From NCBI GenBank assembly GCA_945913015.1, contig CAMECH010000003.1, positions 1 through 64,000 on the forward strand: a stretch of DNA of 64,000 nucleotides. The letters run 5' to 3'. The notes under the pieces are model-generated. The model searched no databases, had not been told where the DNA came from, and worked only from the letters and a program-made list of their open reading frames with translations. Source of the stretch: an uncultured Bacteroides sp. Lineage in GTDB: Bacteria > Bacillota > Clostridia > Lachnospirales > Lachnospiraceae. A program made the position numbers and the translations under genes. Positions 16,909-25,984 of this stretch are shown here, in pieces. The number at the start of each line of letters is the position of its first letter. Position 1 is the first letter of the stretch.

Positions 16909-18198
16909 ATGCGTACTATTAAATTAACAGAGGAGAGCAGAAATAATATTCTGGAAAATCTGCTCAAAAGAAGTCCTAACAGCTATGGAGAGTATGAGGC
17001 GGCTGTCAATGAGATTCTTGACAATGTAAAGAACAATAAGGATGCAGCAGTATTTGACTATACAAAGCGCTTTGACGGTGCAGATATCAATGCAGACAAT
17101 ATTGTTGTTACAAGGGAAGAAATTGAAGAAGCATATACACTGGTGGATGAAAAGCTTATTGATGTCATCCGCAAGGCACTTGTAAATATACGTGACTATC
17201 ATCAGAAGCAGAAGCAGTACAGCTGGTTTGACAGCAAGCCGGACGGCACTATGCTCGGTCAGAAGGTAACGGCTCTTTCAAAAGTAGGCGTATATGTTCC
17301 CGGCGGAAAGGCTGTTTATCCTTCATCTGTTCTTATGAACATTGTTCCGGCAAAGGTTGCAGGGGTTGAACAGATTATTATGACAACACCTCCGGGAAAA
17401 GACGGAAAGGTTTATCCTGCAACGCTTGTTGCAGCCAATGAGGCAGGAGTTGATGTTATTTATAAGGTTGGCGGCGCACAGGCTGTGGCTGCAATGGCAT
17501 TCGGAACAGAGTCAATTCCGAAGGTGGACAAGATTGTCGGACCTGGCAACATTTATGTTGCACTTGCAAAAAAAGCCGTATACGGACATGTAAGCATCGA
17601 CTCTGTGGCAGGCCCTAGCGAAATTATGGTTATTGCTGATGAAACTGCAAATCCACGCTATGTTGCAGCAGATCTGCTCTCACAGGCAGAACATGACCAG
17701 ATGGCTTCATCAATCCTTGTGACAACAAGCGAGGTGCTTGCCGCAAAGGTTTCTGACGAGATTGAAGGTTTCCTCAAAAAGCTTTCACGCAGTGAGATTA
17801 TTAAAAAATCGCTTGAGGATTACGGATATATACTGATTGCAAATGATATGGATGAAGTTATTTCAGTTGCCAATGACATTGCATCAGAGCATCTTGAAAT
17901 AGTAACAAAGGATCCGTTTAACACAATGACAAAGATTAAAAATGCGGGTGCTATTTTCCTCGGTGAATACAGCTCTGAGCCTCTCGGTGATTATTTTGCC
18001 GGACCGAACCACGTGTTGCCTACCAACGGAACAGCAAAGTTTTTCTCACCACTCAGCGTGGATGACTTTATCAAGAAATCAAGCATTATTATGTATTCAA
18101 GAGAAGCACTTGAGCCAATACATGAAGATATTGAAACATTTGCAAATGCAGAACAGCTTACTGCACATGCAAATTCAATACATGTAAGATTTGAATAA
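16909..18198 (+). CDS. hisD: Histidinol dehydrogenase
   Basis: A 429-residue enzyme, the standard family length, that oxidises L-histidinol to L-histidine in two NAD+-dependent steps. The family signature region is visible: VGVYVPGGKAVYPSSVLMN near residue 125, VDKIVGPGNIYVALAKKAV near 205, DSVAGPSEIMVIAD near 230 and LSQAEHDQ with the zinc ligands near 260, and the C-terminal AGPNHVLPTNGTAKF. It lies between hisG and hisB with short gaps and a good GGAGG site ahead of the ATG. Confidence 0.97.
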   Translation: MRTIKLTEESRNNILENLLKRSPNSYGEYEAAVNEILDNVKNNKDAAVFDYTKRFDGADINADNIVVTREEIEEAYTLVDEKLIDVIRKALVNIRDYHQKQKQYSWFDSKPDGTMLGQKVTALSKVGVYVPGGKAVYPSSVLMNIVPAKVAGVEQIIMTTPPGKDGKVYPATLVAANEAGVDVIYKVGGAQAVAAMAFGTESIPKVDKIVGPGNIYVALAKKAVYGHVSIDSVAGPSEIMVIADETANPRYVAADLLSQAEHDQMASSILVTTSEVLAAKVSDEIEGFLKKLSRSEIIKKSLEDYGYILIANDMDEVISVANDIASEHLEIVTKDPFNTMTKIKNAGAIFLGEYSSEPLGDYFAGPNHVLPTNGTAKFFSPLSVDDFIKKSSIIMYSREALEPIHEDIETFANAEQLTAHANSIHVRFE

Positions 18199-18219
18199 TC
18201 GTAATTTGGAGGTGTCATA

Positions 18220-18816
18220 ATGGCAGTTGTTGCGAGAACGTCGACAATAGAGCGAAAGACAAGTGAAACTGATATCAGATGCACATTAAATATTGATGGC
18301 AGAGGAGAAGCTGATGTTGATACAGGAATAGGATTTTTTGACCATATGCTTAAAAGTTTTGCAAAGCATGGGCTCTTTGACCTGCAGCTTTCCGTAAAAG
18401 GAGATTTGTATGTTGACTGCCATCATACAATTGAAGATACAGGAATTGTGCTTGGCGAGGCAATAAAAGCAGCGGTCGGAGACAAGAAATCAATCCGCCG
18501 TTACGGAGATATTATTCTTCCGATGGATGAGGCTCTGATTTTGTGTGCAATAGATTTGTCAGGACGTCCGTACCTTGTATTTGACGGACAGTTTTCATCC
18601 GATTCTGTCGGATATTTTGACACACAGATGGTTAAGGAATTTTTCTATGCAGTTTCTTATTCGGCAGGTATGAACCTCCACATCAAGCAGATGTCAGGCG
18701 ACAACGACCATCATATAATTGAAGGCATGTTTAAAGCATTTGCCAAAGCGTTAGATGAGGCTGTAACGAAAGACACCCGAATCAAGACTGTTTTATCTAC
18801 AAAGGGAAGCCTTTAA
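18220..18816 (+). CDS. hisB: Imidazoleglycerol-phosphate dehydratase
   Basis: A 198-residue monofunctional enzyme that dehydrates imidazole glycerol phosphate to imidazole acetol phosphate. The two histidine-rich manganese motifs are present: GFFDHML and DCHHTIEDTGI in the first half and DNDHHIIEGMFKAFAKAL in the second. There is no histidinol-phosphatase domain, as is normal outside the gamma-proteobacteria. The ribosome binding site is GGAGG. In this cluster hisH does not follow hisB; hisA comes next. Confidence 0.96.
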   Translation: MAVVARTSTIERKTSETDIRCTLNIDGRGEADVDTGIGFFDHMLKSFAKHGLFDLQLSVKGDLYVDCHHTIEDTGIVLGEAIKAAVGDKKSIRRYGDIILPMDEALILCAIDLSGRPYLVFDGQFSSDSVGYFDTQMVKEFFYAVSYSAGMNLHIKQMSGDNDHHIIEGMFKAFAKALDEAVTKDTRIKTVLSTKGSL

Positions 18817-18852
18817 ATTACTAATAAATACGATATAAAAAGTGAGGAAAAT

Positions 18853-19572
18853 ATGAGACTGTATCCTGCAATAGACATTAAAGACGGTAAATGTGTACGC
18901 CTTAAGCAAGGGCTGTTTAATGATGTTAATGTATATTCTGACAAGCCGTGGGAAATCGCCTGTCAGTTTGAAAAGGACGGTGCCGGATTTATTCATGTTG
19001 TTGATCTGGACGGAGCACTCAGAGGCCGTTCAGTTAATGCTGAAGTTATAAAGAAAATTGCCTCATGTGTAAACATTCCGATTGAGCTCGGTGGCGGAAT
19101 AAGGACTCTCGATAATATAGGAGAGGTGCTTGAGCTTGGCGTATACAGGGCTATCATCGGAACAAAGGCAGTTGAAAATCCTGATTTTATCCGCGAGGCA
19201 ATTGAAAAATTCGGCGCAGAGCATATTGTTGTCGGAGTTGATGCAAAGGACGGATATGTTGCAATTGAAGGCTGGGAAAAGCTGAGTGACCAGACTGCGC
19301 TTTCAATGGCACTTGCAATGAAAGATATGGGCGTAAAGACCATTGTTTATACAGATATTTCCAAGGACGGAATGCTTCTGGGACCGAATATTGAGCAGAC
19401 AAAACTGTTGTCAGACAAGACAGGAATTGACATAATTGCCTCCGGCGGAGTATCATGTATGGAAGATTTGCAAAGAATTAACGAGGCCGGTATACATGGT
19501 GCCATTATAGGAAAAGCAATCTACGAGAAAAAAGTAATATTAAAGGATGCTGTCAAAGCATTTGAAAATTAA
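18853..19572 (+). CDS. hisA: ProFAR isomerase HisA
   Basis: A 239-residue beta/alpha barrel that isomerises ProFAR to PRFAR by Amadori rearrangement. The first catalytic Asp is in [17 protein letters not shown] (D9) and the second in the [16 protein letters not shown] segment with its HisA-type GW loop; phosphate-binding loops are ELGGGIRT and DIIASGGVS. It is intact, in contrast to the HisF-like domain of the next gene. A gap of 22 bases with AGAGG leads to hisIE. Confidence 0.96.
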   Translation: MRLYPAIDIKDGKCVRLKQGLFNDVNVYSDKPWEIACQFEKDGAGFIHVVDLDGALRGRSVNAEVIKKIASCVNIPIELGGGIRTLDNIGEVLELGVYRAIIGTKAVENPDFIREAIEKFGAEHIVVGVDAKDGYVAIEGWEKLSDQTALSMALAMKDMGVKTIVYTDISKDGMLLGPNIEQTKLLSDKTGIDIIASGGVSCMEDLQRINEAGIHGAIIGKAIYEKKVILKDAVKAFEN

Positions 19573-19594
19573 AGCAGGTAAGAGGTATCAGAAA

Positions 19595-20887
19595 ATGTCA
19601 TTTAAGAAACTTATTCCAATTATGTATCTGAAGGATGAAAAGGCATATACGTCGCGTGAATGCCGCATTCCGGTAGATTCCAAATATACTCCGGTTGAGA
19701 TTGCTGAAAAATTCAGTGAAAATGGTGCTGATGAGCTTATAATAGTTGATTTGTCTTATGATGATGCTTCCCACGACAAGGCAATCGGCATACTGCGTCG
19801 GATTTCCAAGAAGATTGACATTCCGATGTATGCAGGCGGTAATGTGAAGCGTGTTGAGGATGTAAAAAAGTATTTATATGCGGGAGTTTCAAAAGTTTTT
19901 CTGGAGGATTCAAAAGAAAGCAATCTTGTCATGATGAAAGAGGTTGCAGACAGATTCGGCAAGGATAAGCTTGGACTCTGGTATACAGGTGCAGATCAGG
20001 AAGCTGTCAGAATGGCACAGGATAATGAATTGTCTTGCATTTTTGCGTCAGACTTCGACAAAAATGTTGCCAAAACAGCAAAAAATGCATGCATTCCTGC
20101 AATAATTGAATTAGTATCATCACACGATGGCACAGACATAATTACCGAATTATCCCAGGCTGCTGTAGCCGGTGTCTCAGGACCTATGATAAGCAGTGTT
20201 GATTTTTCTTTCATGGAGGCTAAGCAGGCACTTAAGGATGCAGGAATTTCAATGAATACATTTGAGAGCTCAATTCCGTTTTCTCAATTTAAGTTAAATG
20301 AGCAGGGACTTATTCCTGTTGTTGTCCAGGACTATAAGACTGATGAGGTACTTATGGTAGCTTATATGAATGAGGAGTCATATAATGCAACACTTGCGAC
20401 GGGAAAGATGACATATTACAGCAGAAGCAGGCAGGAGCTCTGGCTTAAGGGCGAGACTTCCGGACATTTTCAGTATGTGCGCTCAATAGATATTGACTGT
20501 GATAATGATACGCTGCTTGCAAAGGTTAAGCAGGTTGGTGCAGCGTGCCATACAGGCAACAGAAGCTGCTTTTACAGAAATCTTGTATCATCAGAGTATA
20601 CACAGGTAAATCCGTTAAAGGTATTTAATGATGTAATGGCTGTTATTGAGGACAGAAAGGTAAATCCAAAAGAAGGCTCCTACACCAATTACCTGTTTGA
20701 CAAGGGAATCGACAAGATATTGAAGAAGGTCGGAGAGGAAGCTACCGAGATTGTAATTGCAGCCAAAAATCCTGACCCTGAAGAGTCAAAATATGAAATA
20801 GCAGACTTCCTTTATCATGTAATGGTTCTTATGTCACTCAAGGGACTCACATGGGAAGATATCGTAAAGGAACTGGCAAACAGATAG
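19595..20887 (+). CDS. hisIE: HisIE with an N-terminal degenerate HisF-like barrel
   Basis: A 430-residue protein in three parts. Residues 1-225 resemble a HisF/HisA barrel ([15 protein letters not shown] at the start, [26 protein letters not shown]) but Y11 stands where HisF has its first catalytic Asp, and the strand that should carry the second (around GLWYTG, 127-132) has none. Residues 231-335 are phosphoribosyl-AMP cyclohydrolase HisI, with zinc-type residues in DIDCDND and [14 protein letters not shown]. Residues 340-430 are phosphoribosyl-ATP pyrophosphohydrolase HisE, with KVGEEATE and EIADFLYH. Steps two and three of the pathway should therefore be active. ATG 19595 follows AGAGG. 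The barrel is probably structural or regulatory; true hisF and hisH are not in this window. Confidence 0.9.
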   Translation: MSFKKLIPIMYLKDEKAYTSRECRIPVDSKYTPVEIAEKFSENGADELIIVDLSYDDASHDKAIGILRRISKKIDIPMYAGGNVKRVEDVKKYLYAGVSKVFLEDSKESNLVMMKEVADRFGKDKLGLWYTGADQEAVRMAQDNELSCIFASDFDKNVAKTAKNACIPAIIELVSSHDGTDIITELSQAAVAGVSGPMISSVDFSFMEAKQALKDAGISMNTFESSIPFSQFKLNEQGLIPVVVQDYKTDEVLMVAYMNEESYNATLATGKMTYYSRSRQELWLKGETSGHFQYVRSIDIDCDNDTLLAKVKQVGAACHTGNRSCFYRNLVSSEYTQVNPLKVFNDVMAVIEDRKVNPKEGSYTNYLFDKGIDKILKKVGEEATEIVIAAKNPDPEESKYEIADFLYHVMVLMSLKGLTWEDIVKELANR

Positions 20888-20924
20888 GATTTTCAAATTT
20901 TAAACGAAAAAATGAATATTTTCC

Positions 20925-20952
20925 TTGACGAATGGAAAATATATGTTATACT
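20925..20952 (+). promoter_or_regulatory. Sigma-A promoter of rpsU
   Basis: TTGACG at 20925-20930 and TATACT at 20947-20952 with a 16-base spacer, in the 142-base gap after hisIE. Both boxes are close to consensus and the expected start of transcription is near 20959-20961. Confidence 0.75.
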
Positions 20953-20959
20953 ATTCATT

Positions 20960-20995
20960 GTGCAATTAATTAGTACCCTTGGTATTGTTGTGCAC
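20960..20995 (+). promoter_or_regulatory. 5'-terminal hairpin of the rpsU leader
   Basis: GTGCA (20960-20964) pairs with TGCAC (20991-20995) and TACC (20974-20977) with GGTA (20981-20984), giving a stem with an internal loop. It would start at the very 5' end of the mRNA made from the promoter above. A role in mRNA stability or ribosomal-protein feedback is inference. Confidence 0.4.
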
Positions 20996-21029
20996 AATTC
21001 AGCAGCAGAAGGGTGGTTAGGGCGAGCCA

Positions 21030-21206
21030 ATGTCAAACGTAATCGTTAAAGAGAACGAGACTTTAGATAGCGCATTACGCAGATTTAAGAGAAACTGTGC
21101 AAAAGCAGGCATTCAGCAGGAAATCCGTAAGAGAGAGCATTACGAGAAGCCAAGCGTAAGACGTAAGAAAAAGTCTGAGGCAGCAAGAAAGCGCAAGTAT
21201 AATTAA
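21030..21206 (+). CDS. rpsU: Small ribosomal subunit protein bS21
   Basis: A 58-residue very basic protein found in the gap after hisIE. Residues 1-20 ([20 protein letters not shown]) are the conserved N-terminus of S21, and the Lys/Arg-rich tail [24 protein letters not shown] is typical of the Firmicute form. S21 binds the 30S platform and helps base-pairing of mRNA with the 16S 3' end. AGGGCGAG precedes the ATG. It is a single-gene unit with its own promoter and a strong terminator, though yqfC, as in other Firmicutes, follows shortly after. Confidence 0.97.
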   Translation: MSNVIVKENETLDSALRRFKRNCAKAGIQQEIRKREHYEKPSVRRKKKSEAARKRKYN

Positions 21207-21216
21207 TCTAACTAAT

Positions 21217-21256
21217 AATAATCCGAAGGTCGGTTGACTTTCGGATTATTTTTTTA
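21217..21256 (+). terminator. Rho-independent terminator of rpsU
   Basis: A perfect 11-bp stem, AATAATCCGAA (21217-21227) with TTCGGATTATT (21240-21250), a 12-base loop and a run of T to 21255. It ends the rpsU transcript. Confidence 0.92.
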
Positions 21257-21315
21257 TAATATTTGCTTCAACCGATGCATATATTTACATATAAAAATTA
21301 AAGGTGGGTGTGTTT

Positions 21316-21561
21316 GTGGGGATTAAAGATTCTTTGCATCTTTCCAAGGACGCGGTACTTGGCATGCCCATTATAACGATGATTGGCAGGTATGAAGTAC
21401 ATATTGAAAATTTTAAGGCAATTATTGAATACAGTGACACATTTGTAAAACTTAAGGCCAAAAAAGGGAATGTGGAAGTCAATGGAAAGAATCTTGTAAT
21501 TACATACTATAACGAAGAAGAAATACACATAAAGGGGCTGATAGAAAATGTAACAGTGTGA
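21316..21561 (+). CDS. yqfC: Sporulation protein YqfC
   Basis: An 81-residue protein of the YqfC (YabP-like) family made in the mother cell during sporulation of Bacillus and clostridia. The sequence ALGMPIITMIGRYEVHIENF-like core (here VLGMPIITMIGRYEV) and VNGKNLVITYYNEEEIHIKG are characteristic. Three in-frame GTG codons exist at 21304, 21310 and 21316; the last is preferred because AAGGTGG lies 8 bases before it. It is directly followed by yqfD, the usual partner. Confidence 0.88.
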   Translation: MGIKDSLHLSKDAVLGMPIITMIGRYEVHIENFKAIIEYSDTFVKLKAKKGNVEVNGKNLVITYYNEEEIHIKGLIENVTV

Positions 21562-21572
21562 AAGGAAGCAAA

Positions 21573-22793
21573 ATGATTCATATTTTCAGAATGTTAAGAG
21601 GTTTTGTGCTTGTTTCCACGGACAATATTGCACCTGAAAGGTTTTTTAATCTCTGCCGGGCAAGAAATATAGTCATCTGGGATATAGCGCAAAATGATGG
21701 CAGATACTATTTCTGTATGCTTGCAAAGGACTTCCTTAATATTAAGGATATACTAAAAAAATGTGGAATGAAGCTTGTTATCTGCAGAAAAAACGGGCTT
21801 CCTTTTTTTGTTTTCAGATACAGAAAGCACTATTCCTTTGTTATAGGAATGCTGCTGGCATTTACATTTCTGCACATAATGTCATTATTTGTATGGAATA
21901 TTACGATTGACGGGAACCTGTATTATACAGATAATGTGATTATTTCTTATCTTCAGGAAAACGGAATATATACCGGATGCAAAATGAAGGATATCGGCTG
22001 CGATAAGCTTGAACAGAAAATCAGAAAGGATTTTGAAGAAATTACATGGGTTTCTGTTGAAAAGAGCGGAACAAGACTCCTTGTGCATGTGAAGGAAAAT
22101 GACGGTGACAAGATAACCGAGACAATGCAGACACCGTCAGATATAATAGCGTCCTCGGACGGGGTTGTCGAAAGCATAATAACAAGATGCGGAACACCGC
22201 TTGTAAAGCCCGGTGACACTGTTAAGACAGGAGATGTGCTTGTCAGCGGTGAAATCATTTTATATAACGATGCAAAAGAGCCGGTAAGTAACAGGTATGT
22301 ATATGCAGATGCCGACATTATGGTAAAAACATCAATGCAGTACGAAGATACTGTGCAGAGAAATTATATGTATAAAATATATACAGGCAGAAAAACTGAA
22401 GAACGCATATTTTCAATTATGGGACGGCAGCTTAGTCTGGGGGTGAATTTTCATAAATTTGAGAAGGCAGACTATGTCACCGAAACCAATGATTTAAAAT
22501 TGACGGAAGATTTTTATCTGCCTGTCTGCATCGGCATAAAAACGGGATTTGAGTATTATACAGAGGAAGGTTTCCATACGGAGGAAGAAATAACGCAGAT
22601 ATTGACTGATAATTATGATATTTTTCTGAAAAAATTACAAAAAGAGGGTATTCAAATCATAGAAGATAGTGTTAAAATAGACATAACGGATGTCAATGCA
22701 AATATGAGCGGAGATATCAGGATAGTAATGCCATTTAAGGAGCGGAAAGCCTGTAATGTTAGAACAATCAATCAACATACCAGCAATGCATAG
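21573..22793 (+). CDS. yqfD: Sporulation protein YqfD
   Basis: A 406-residue stage IV type protein with an N-terminal soluble region, a membrane segment near residues 82-104 (YSFVIGMLLAFTFLHIMSLFVW) and a large extracytoplasmic part with a POTRA-like section (NITIDGNLYYTDNVIISYL). In B. subtilis YqfD is under sigma-E control and needed for efficient sporulation. ATG 21573 follows AAAGGA, 12 bases after the end of yqfC. The last 38 bases overlap the start of phoH. Confidence 0.9.
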   Translation: MIHIFRMLRGFVLVSTDNIAPERFFNLCRARNIVIWDIAQNDGRYYFCMLAKDFLNIKDILKKCGMKLVICRKNGLPFFVFRYRKHYSFVIGMLLAFTFLHIMSLFVWNITIDGNLYYTDNVIISYLQENGIYTGCKMKDIGCDKLEQKIRKDFEEITWVSVEKSGTRLLVHVKENDGDKITETMQTPSDIIASSDGVVESIITRCGTPLVKPGDTVKTGDVLVSGEIILYNDAKEPVSNRYVYADADIMVKTSMQYEDTVQRNYMYKIYTGRKTEERIFSIMGRQLSLGVNFHKFEKADYVTETNDLKLTEDFYLPVCIGIKTGFEYYTEEGFHTEEEITQILTDNYDIFLKKLQKEGIQIIEDSVKIDITDVNANMSGDIRIVMPFKERKACNVRTINQHTSNA

Positions 22794-23772
22794 TGTCAAT
22801 GTTTTTGGCAGATTTGATGAGTACGCAAAGAAGATAGAGAAGACCCTGAAGGTCAGCATAGTGGCGAGAGAGTCGGAAGTTAAGATAATAGGCCAGGATA
22901 AAGCTGTGTTGATGGCAGAGGGTGTCATTAACACACTTATTGAACTGTCTAAAAACAATGGTGTGGTTACTGAACAGAATGTGGATTATGCGCTGGCATT
23001 GGCACTTGAACAAAATCAGGGAGCAATGCTTGAACTGGACAATGATATTGTCTGCCGCACAATTGCAGGAAAGCCGATTAAACCTAAGACATTAGGTCAG
23101 AAGCATTATGTTGATGAGATTAAGAACAAAATGATTGTCTTCGGAATCGGTCCGGCAGGTACTGGTAAGACTTATCTTGCAATGGCAATGGCAATCAATG
23201 CTTTTAAGAATAATGAGGTAGGACGAATAATCCTTACAAGACCGGCTATCGAAGCAGGCGAAAAGCTTGGGTTTCTTCCGGGAGATTTGCAGAGCAAGGT
23301 TGACCCGTATCTGAGGCCGCTGTATGACGCGCTTTTTCAGATTATGGGGCCGGAATCATTTAATGCCAATATGGAAAAGGGGCTTATCGAGGTTGCACCG
23401 CTTGCATATATGCGCGGACGAACACTTGATAATGCATACATTATACTTGACGAAGCACAGAATACAACTCCGGCGCAGATGAAAATGTTTCTGACAAGAA
23501 TTGGTTTTGGCTCAAAGGTAATAATAACAGGTGACCAGACACAGAAGGATCTTCCAAAAGATACTACGTCAGGACTTGATGTAGCACTTAAAGTCCTCTC
23601 AGGAGTTGAAGACATAGGTTTTGTACATTTGAACAATAAGGATGTGGTAAGACATCCGCTTGTACAAAAGATTGTCAAAGCATACGAGGAATATGAAGAA
23701 AAAGAAGAACGTCGCAAAAAGAAAATAGAAGAGGGTGCGCGCTATAACAGGAAAAGGAAAACTGAAAGATAG
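22756..23772 (+). CDS. phoH: PhoH family ATPase
   Basis: A 338-residue cytoplasmic P-loop protein. The Walker A motif is GIGPAGTGKTYLA near residue 135, with the PhoH-specific RPAIEAGEKLGFLPGDL and Walker B-like YIILDEAQNTTP. An N-terminal KH-like region (about 15-60) is normal for the PhoH/YbeZ group. YbeZ acts with YbeY, encoded next, in rRNA maturation and ribosome quality control. The C-terminus is a charged tail (EEKEERRKKKIEEGARYNRKRK). The start ATG overlaps the end of yqfD. Confidence 0.95.
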   Translation: MLEQSINIPAMHSVNVFGRFDEYAKKIEKTLKVSIVARESEVKIIGQDKAVLMAEGVINTLIELSKNNGVVTEQNVDYALALALEQNQGAMLELDNDIVCRTIAGKPIKPKTLGQKHYVDEIKNKMIVFGIGPAGTGKTYLAMAMAINAFKNNEVGRIILTRPAIEAGEKLGFLPGDLQSKVDPYLRPLYDALFQIMGPESFNANMEKGLIEVAPLAYMRGRTLDNAYIILDEAQNTTPAQMKMFLTRIGFGSKVIITGDQTQKDLPKDTTSGLDVALKVLSGVEDIGFVHLNNKDVVRHPLVQKIVKAYEEYEEKEERRKKKIEEGARYNRKRKTER

Positions 23773-23810
23773 CATGCACAGGTATTTAACATTCAGAACG
23801 GAGACCATAT

Positions 23811-24317
23811 ATGACAATTAATATTGACAATGAAACAGATATAAAAATCACCCCGGAGATACCGGAAGAAGAGATTATCAGAAGAGTTATTGAAGAGGCT
23901 GTAAATTTTGAAAAGTGTCCCTATGAAGTTGAGGTTAATGTAATTCTTACCGACAATGTTTCAATTCACGAGATAAACCGTGAATACAGGGATGTGGATG
24001 AGCCAACGGATGTATTGTCATTTCCTATGATTGAATATGATACTCCTGCCGGCTTTGATATTATTGATGCGGCTGATGTTGAGGATTATTTTGAGCCCGA
24101 TACCGGAGAACTTATTCTCGGAGATATAATCATTTCGGTTGAAAAGGTGATGGAGCAGGCGGATAAATACGGACACAGCGTCAAAAGAGAACTCGCATTT
24201 CTTGTGGCACACAGCATGCTGCATCTGTTTGGCTATGACCATATGGAGCCTGATGAGGCAAAGGTCATGGAGGACAAGCAGAATCAGATATTGTTGAATA
24301 TAGACATACCGAGATAG
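23811..24317 (+). CDS. ybeY: rRNA maturation endoribonuclease YbeY
   Basis: A 168-residue zinc-dependent single-strand endoribonuclease involved in 16S rRNA 3'-end processing. The metal motif HSMLHLFGYDH (HxxxHxxxxxH) is at about residues 136-146, preceded by the TDVLSFP segment of the family. An extra acidic stretch (DIIDAADVEDYFEPDTG) lies in the middle, as in other clostridial forms. It pairs with phoH; in many Firmicutes dgkA, cdd and era follow, and here cdd is two genes away. Confidence 0.95.
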   Translation: MTINIDNETDIKITPEIPEEEIIRRVIEEAVNFEKCPYEVEVNVILTDNVSIHEINREYRDVDEPTDVLSFPMIEYDTPAGFDIIDAADVEDYFEPDTGELILGDIIISVEKVMEQADKYGHSVKRELAFLVAHSMLHLFGYDHMEPDEAKVMEDKQNQILLNIDIPR

Positions 24318-24380
24318 GGATGTTTTATATTATATATGTTAAAATGCTTTTTAATAAAATTGAGGAGGGATTTAACTTAA

Positions 24381-25496
24381 ATGAGAAATATTAAACTTTT
24401 AAAAAGAGCTGCGGCACTGTCACTTGCACTGATAATGACGGCAGGCTGCTTTACCGGCTGCGGAAAGAAAAATGATGAGAACACAGCACAGAATCAGCCT
24501 GTGGTAAAAGAGCAGCAGACATCACAGGATGCTCCATCAAAGGATGCGACTAATGCTAATGTATCACACGACAATGAAGCAAGGAGTAAGCTGACAGGCA
24601 AGTGGGTTCCTGCCGATACAGCCAACAATTCTCCTGTATGTGTAATGTACAGCAATATAAAAGATGCTATACCGCAGTCTTCAATCAGCTATGCAGATAT
24701 TGTGTTTGAGTCACTTGTCGAAGGCGGAATCACAAGACTGTGTGCATTTTTTGAGAACAAACCTGATCTTGTAAAAATTGGGCCTGTAAGAAGCTGCAGA
24801 CTGTATTATCTTTTCCTTGCAAAGGAATTTGAGGCAACATATGTACATTTTGGATATTCAGACCTTGCTGAAGAATATCTGAAAATGCCTCAGATGCATT
24901 CTCTTGACGGAATGGTATACTGTGGATTTTACAGAAGTACCGACCGTGTAGCACCGCATAATGCATATACTTCATGGTCGGGAATTATGGACAGCGTTGC
25001 TGCCAAGGGGTATCCTACAACATATCCTGACGGATACCGCTCACCACTTCAGTTTACAACTGATGACAATAACGAGATTGATTTGTCAAAGGATCCGATT
25101 GCACAGAAATGTAACAAGTTTGTTCCGGGTTATCCATACAATAAACCTTGGTTTGAATATAATGAGAAGGATGGTCTGTATTACAGATATCAGTTCGGAG
25201 CTGAACATATCGACAAGGAAACAGGAGAACAGCTCGCATTTAAGAATATTCTTGTCAAATATGTAAAGGGTGATTATGTTGACGGAACGCCAAACTATAT
25301 TAATTCAGACGCAGGAATGGCTCTGTACATTACTAACGGCTATGCAGTACCTGTCACATGGTGGAAGCTGCATGAGTTCGGACAGACATATTACTATGGC
25401 GCTGACGGAAAGGAAATCACAATCAATCAGGGCAAGACATTTATATGCTATGTAGAAGAACAGTTTAAAGATAATCTTGAAGTGATTGCAGAATAG
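24381..25496 (+). CDS. DUF3048 (YerB-like) lipoprotein
   Basis: A 371-residue exported protein. It has a basic N-terminus, a hydrophobic core and a lipobox-like TAGC with C23 as the likely lipidated cysteine; the -3 residue is Thr instead of the usual Leu. A low-complexity Asn/Gln/Asp linker (30-70) precedes a DUF3048 domain (VCVMYSNIKDAIPQSSISYADIVFESLVEGG and VKIGPVRSCRLYYLFLAKEF). B. subtilis YerB is the named relative; its biochemical role is unknown. The ribosome binding site is GAGGAGGG. It lies between ybeY and cdd. Confidence 0.88.
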   Translation: MRNIKLLKRAAALSLALIMTAGCFTGCGKKNDENTAQNQPVVKEQQTSQDAPSKDATNANVSHDNEARSKLTGKWVPADTANNSPVCVMYSNIKDAIPQSSISYADIVFESLVEGGITRLCAFFENKPDLVKIGPVRSCRLYYLFLAKEFEATYVHFGYSDLAEEYLKMPQMHSLDGMVYCGFYRSTDRVAPHNAYTSWSGIMDSVAAKGYPTTYPDGYRSPLQFTTDDNNEIDLSKDPIAQKCNKFVPGYPYNKPWFEYNEKDGLYYRYQFGAEHIDKETGEQLAFKNILVKYVKGDYVDGTPNYINSDAGMALYITNGYAVPVTWWKLHEFGQTYYYGADGKEITINQGKTFICYVEEQFKDNLEVIAE

Positions 25497-25524
25497 GACT
25501 AAATTGTCTGCAGAATGGAGGAAT

Positions 25525-25917
25525 ATGACAGATCTTGAACTTGTCAATATTGCCAGACAGGCAGTGAACCTTGCTTATGCGCCGTATTCGAAATTCTGCG
25601 TAGGTGCGGCTGTGCTTACAAAAGACGGCGAGGTATATACAGGATGCAACATTGAAAATGCTTCATACGGAGCATCGATATGCGCTGAACGTGTCGCAAT
25701 ATCCAAATGTATTTCCGACGGATGCCGGCTTATAAGCAAAATAGCAATATGCTCGACCGGTGAAGGACAGACATTTCCGTGCGGCATATGCCGGCAGGTA
25801 ATGAGTGAGTTCATGGAAGAAGACGGTGAAATACTTCTTGGTACTTCTGATGGCGATTTCTATACCTATACACTGGGAGAACTGCTTCCAAATTCATTTA
25901 TACTGCATGATTCCTAA
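25525..25917 (+). CDS. cdd: Cytidine deaminase
   Basis: A 130-residue tetrameric-type enzyme that deaminates cytidine and deoxycytidine for pyrimidine salvage. The zinc site is visible: CAE in SICAERVAI with the proton-shuttling Glu, and PCGICRQ with two further cysteines. The N-terminal YAPYSKFCVGAA and TGCNIENASYG are substrate-binding segments. ATG 25525 is used because GGAGG lies just before it. A purine counterpart, deoD, lies two genes downstream. A terminator follows. Confidence 0.96.
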   Translation: MTDLELVNIARQAVNLAYAPYSKFCVGAAVLTKDGEVYTGCNIENASYGASICAERVAISKCISDGCRLISKIAICSTGEGQTFPCGICRQVMSEFMEEDGEILLGTSDGDFYTYTLGELLPNSFILHDS

Positions 25918-25932
25918 AAAACAGTAAATAAT

Positions 25933-25970
25933 AAAGGCATGATACTCTGATGTCATGCTTTTATTTTTTT
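25933..25970 (+). terminator. Rho-independent terminator after cdd
   Basis: AAAGGCATGA (25933-25942) pairs with TCATGCTTTT (25953-25962), including one G-U pair, followed by ATTTTTTT. It separates cdd from the BofC-like gene, whose ribosome binding site GGAGG begins about 6 bases downstream. Confidence 0.85.
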
Positions 25971-25984
25971 GTTATGGAGGAAAA

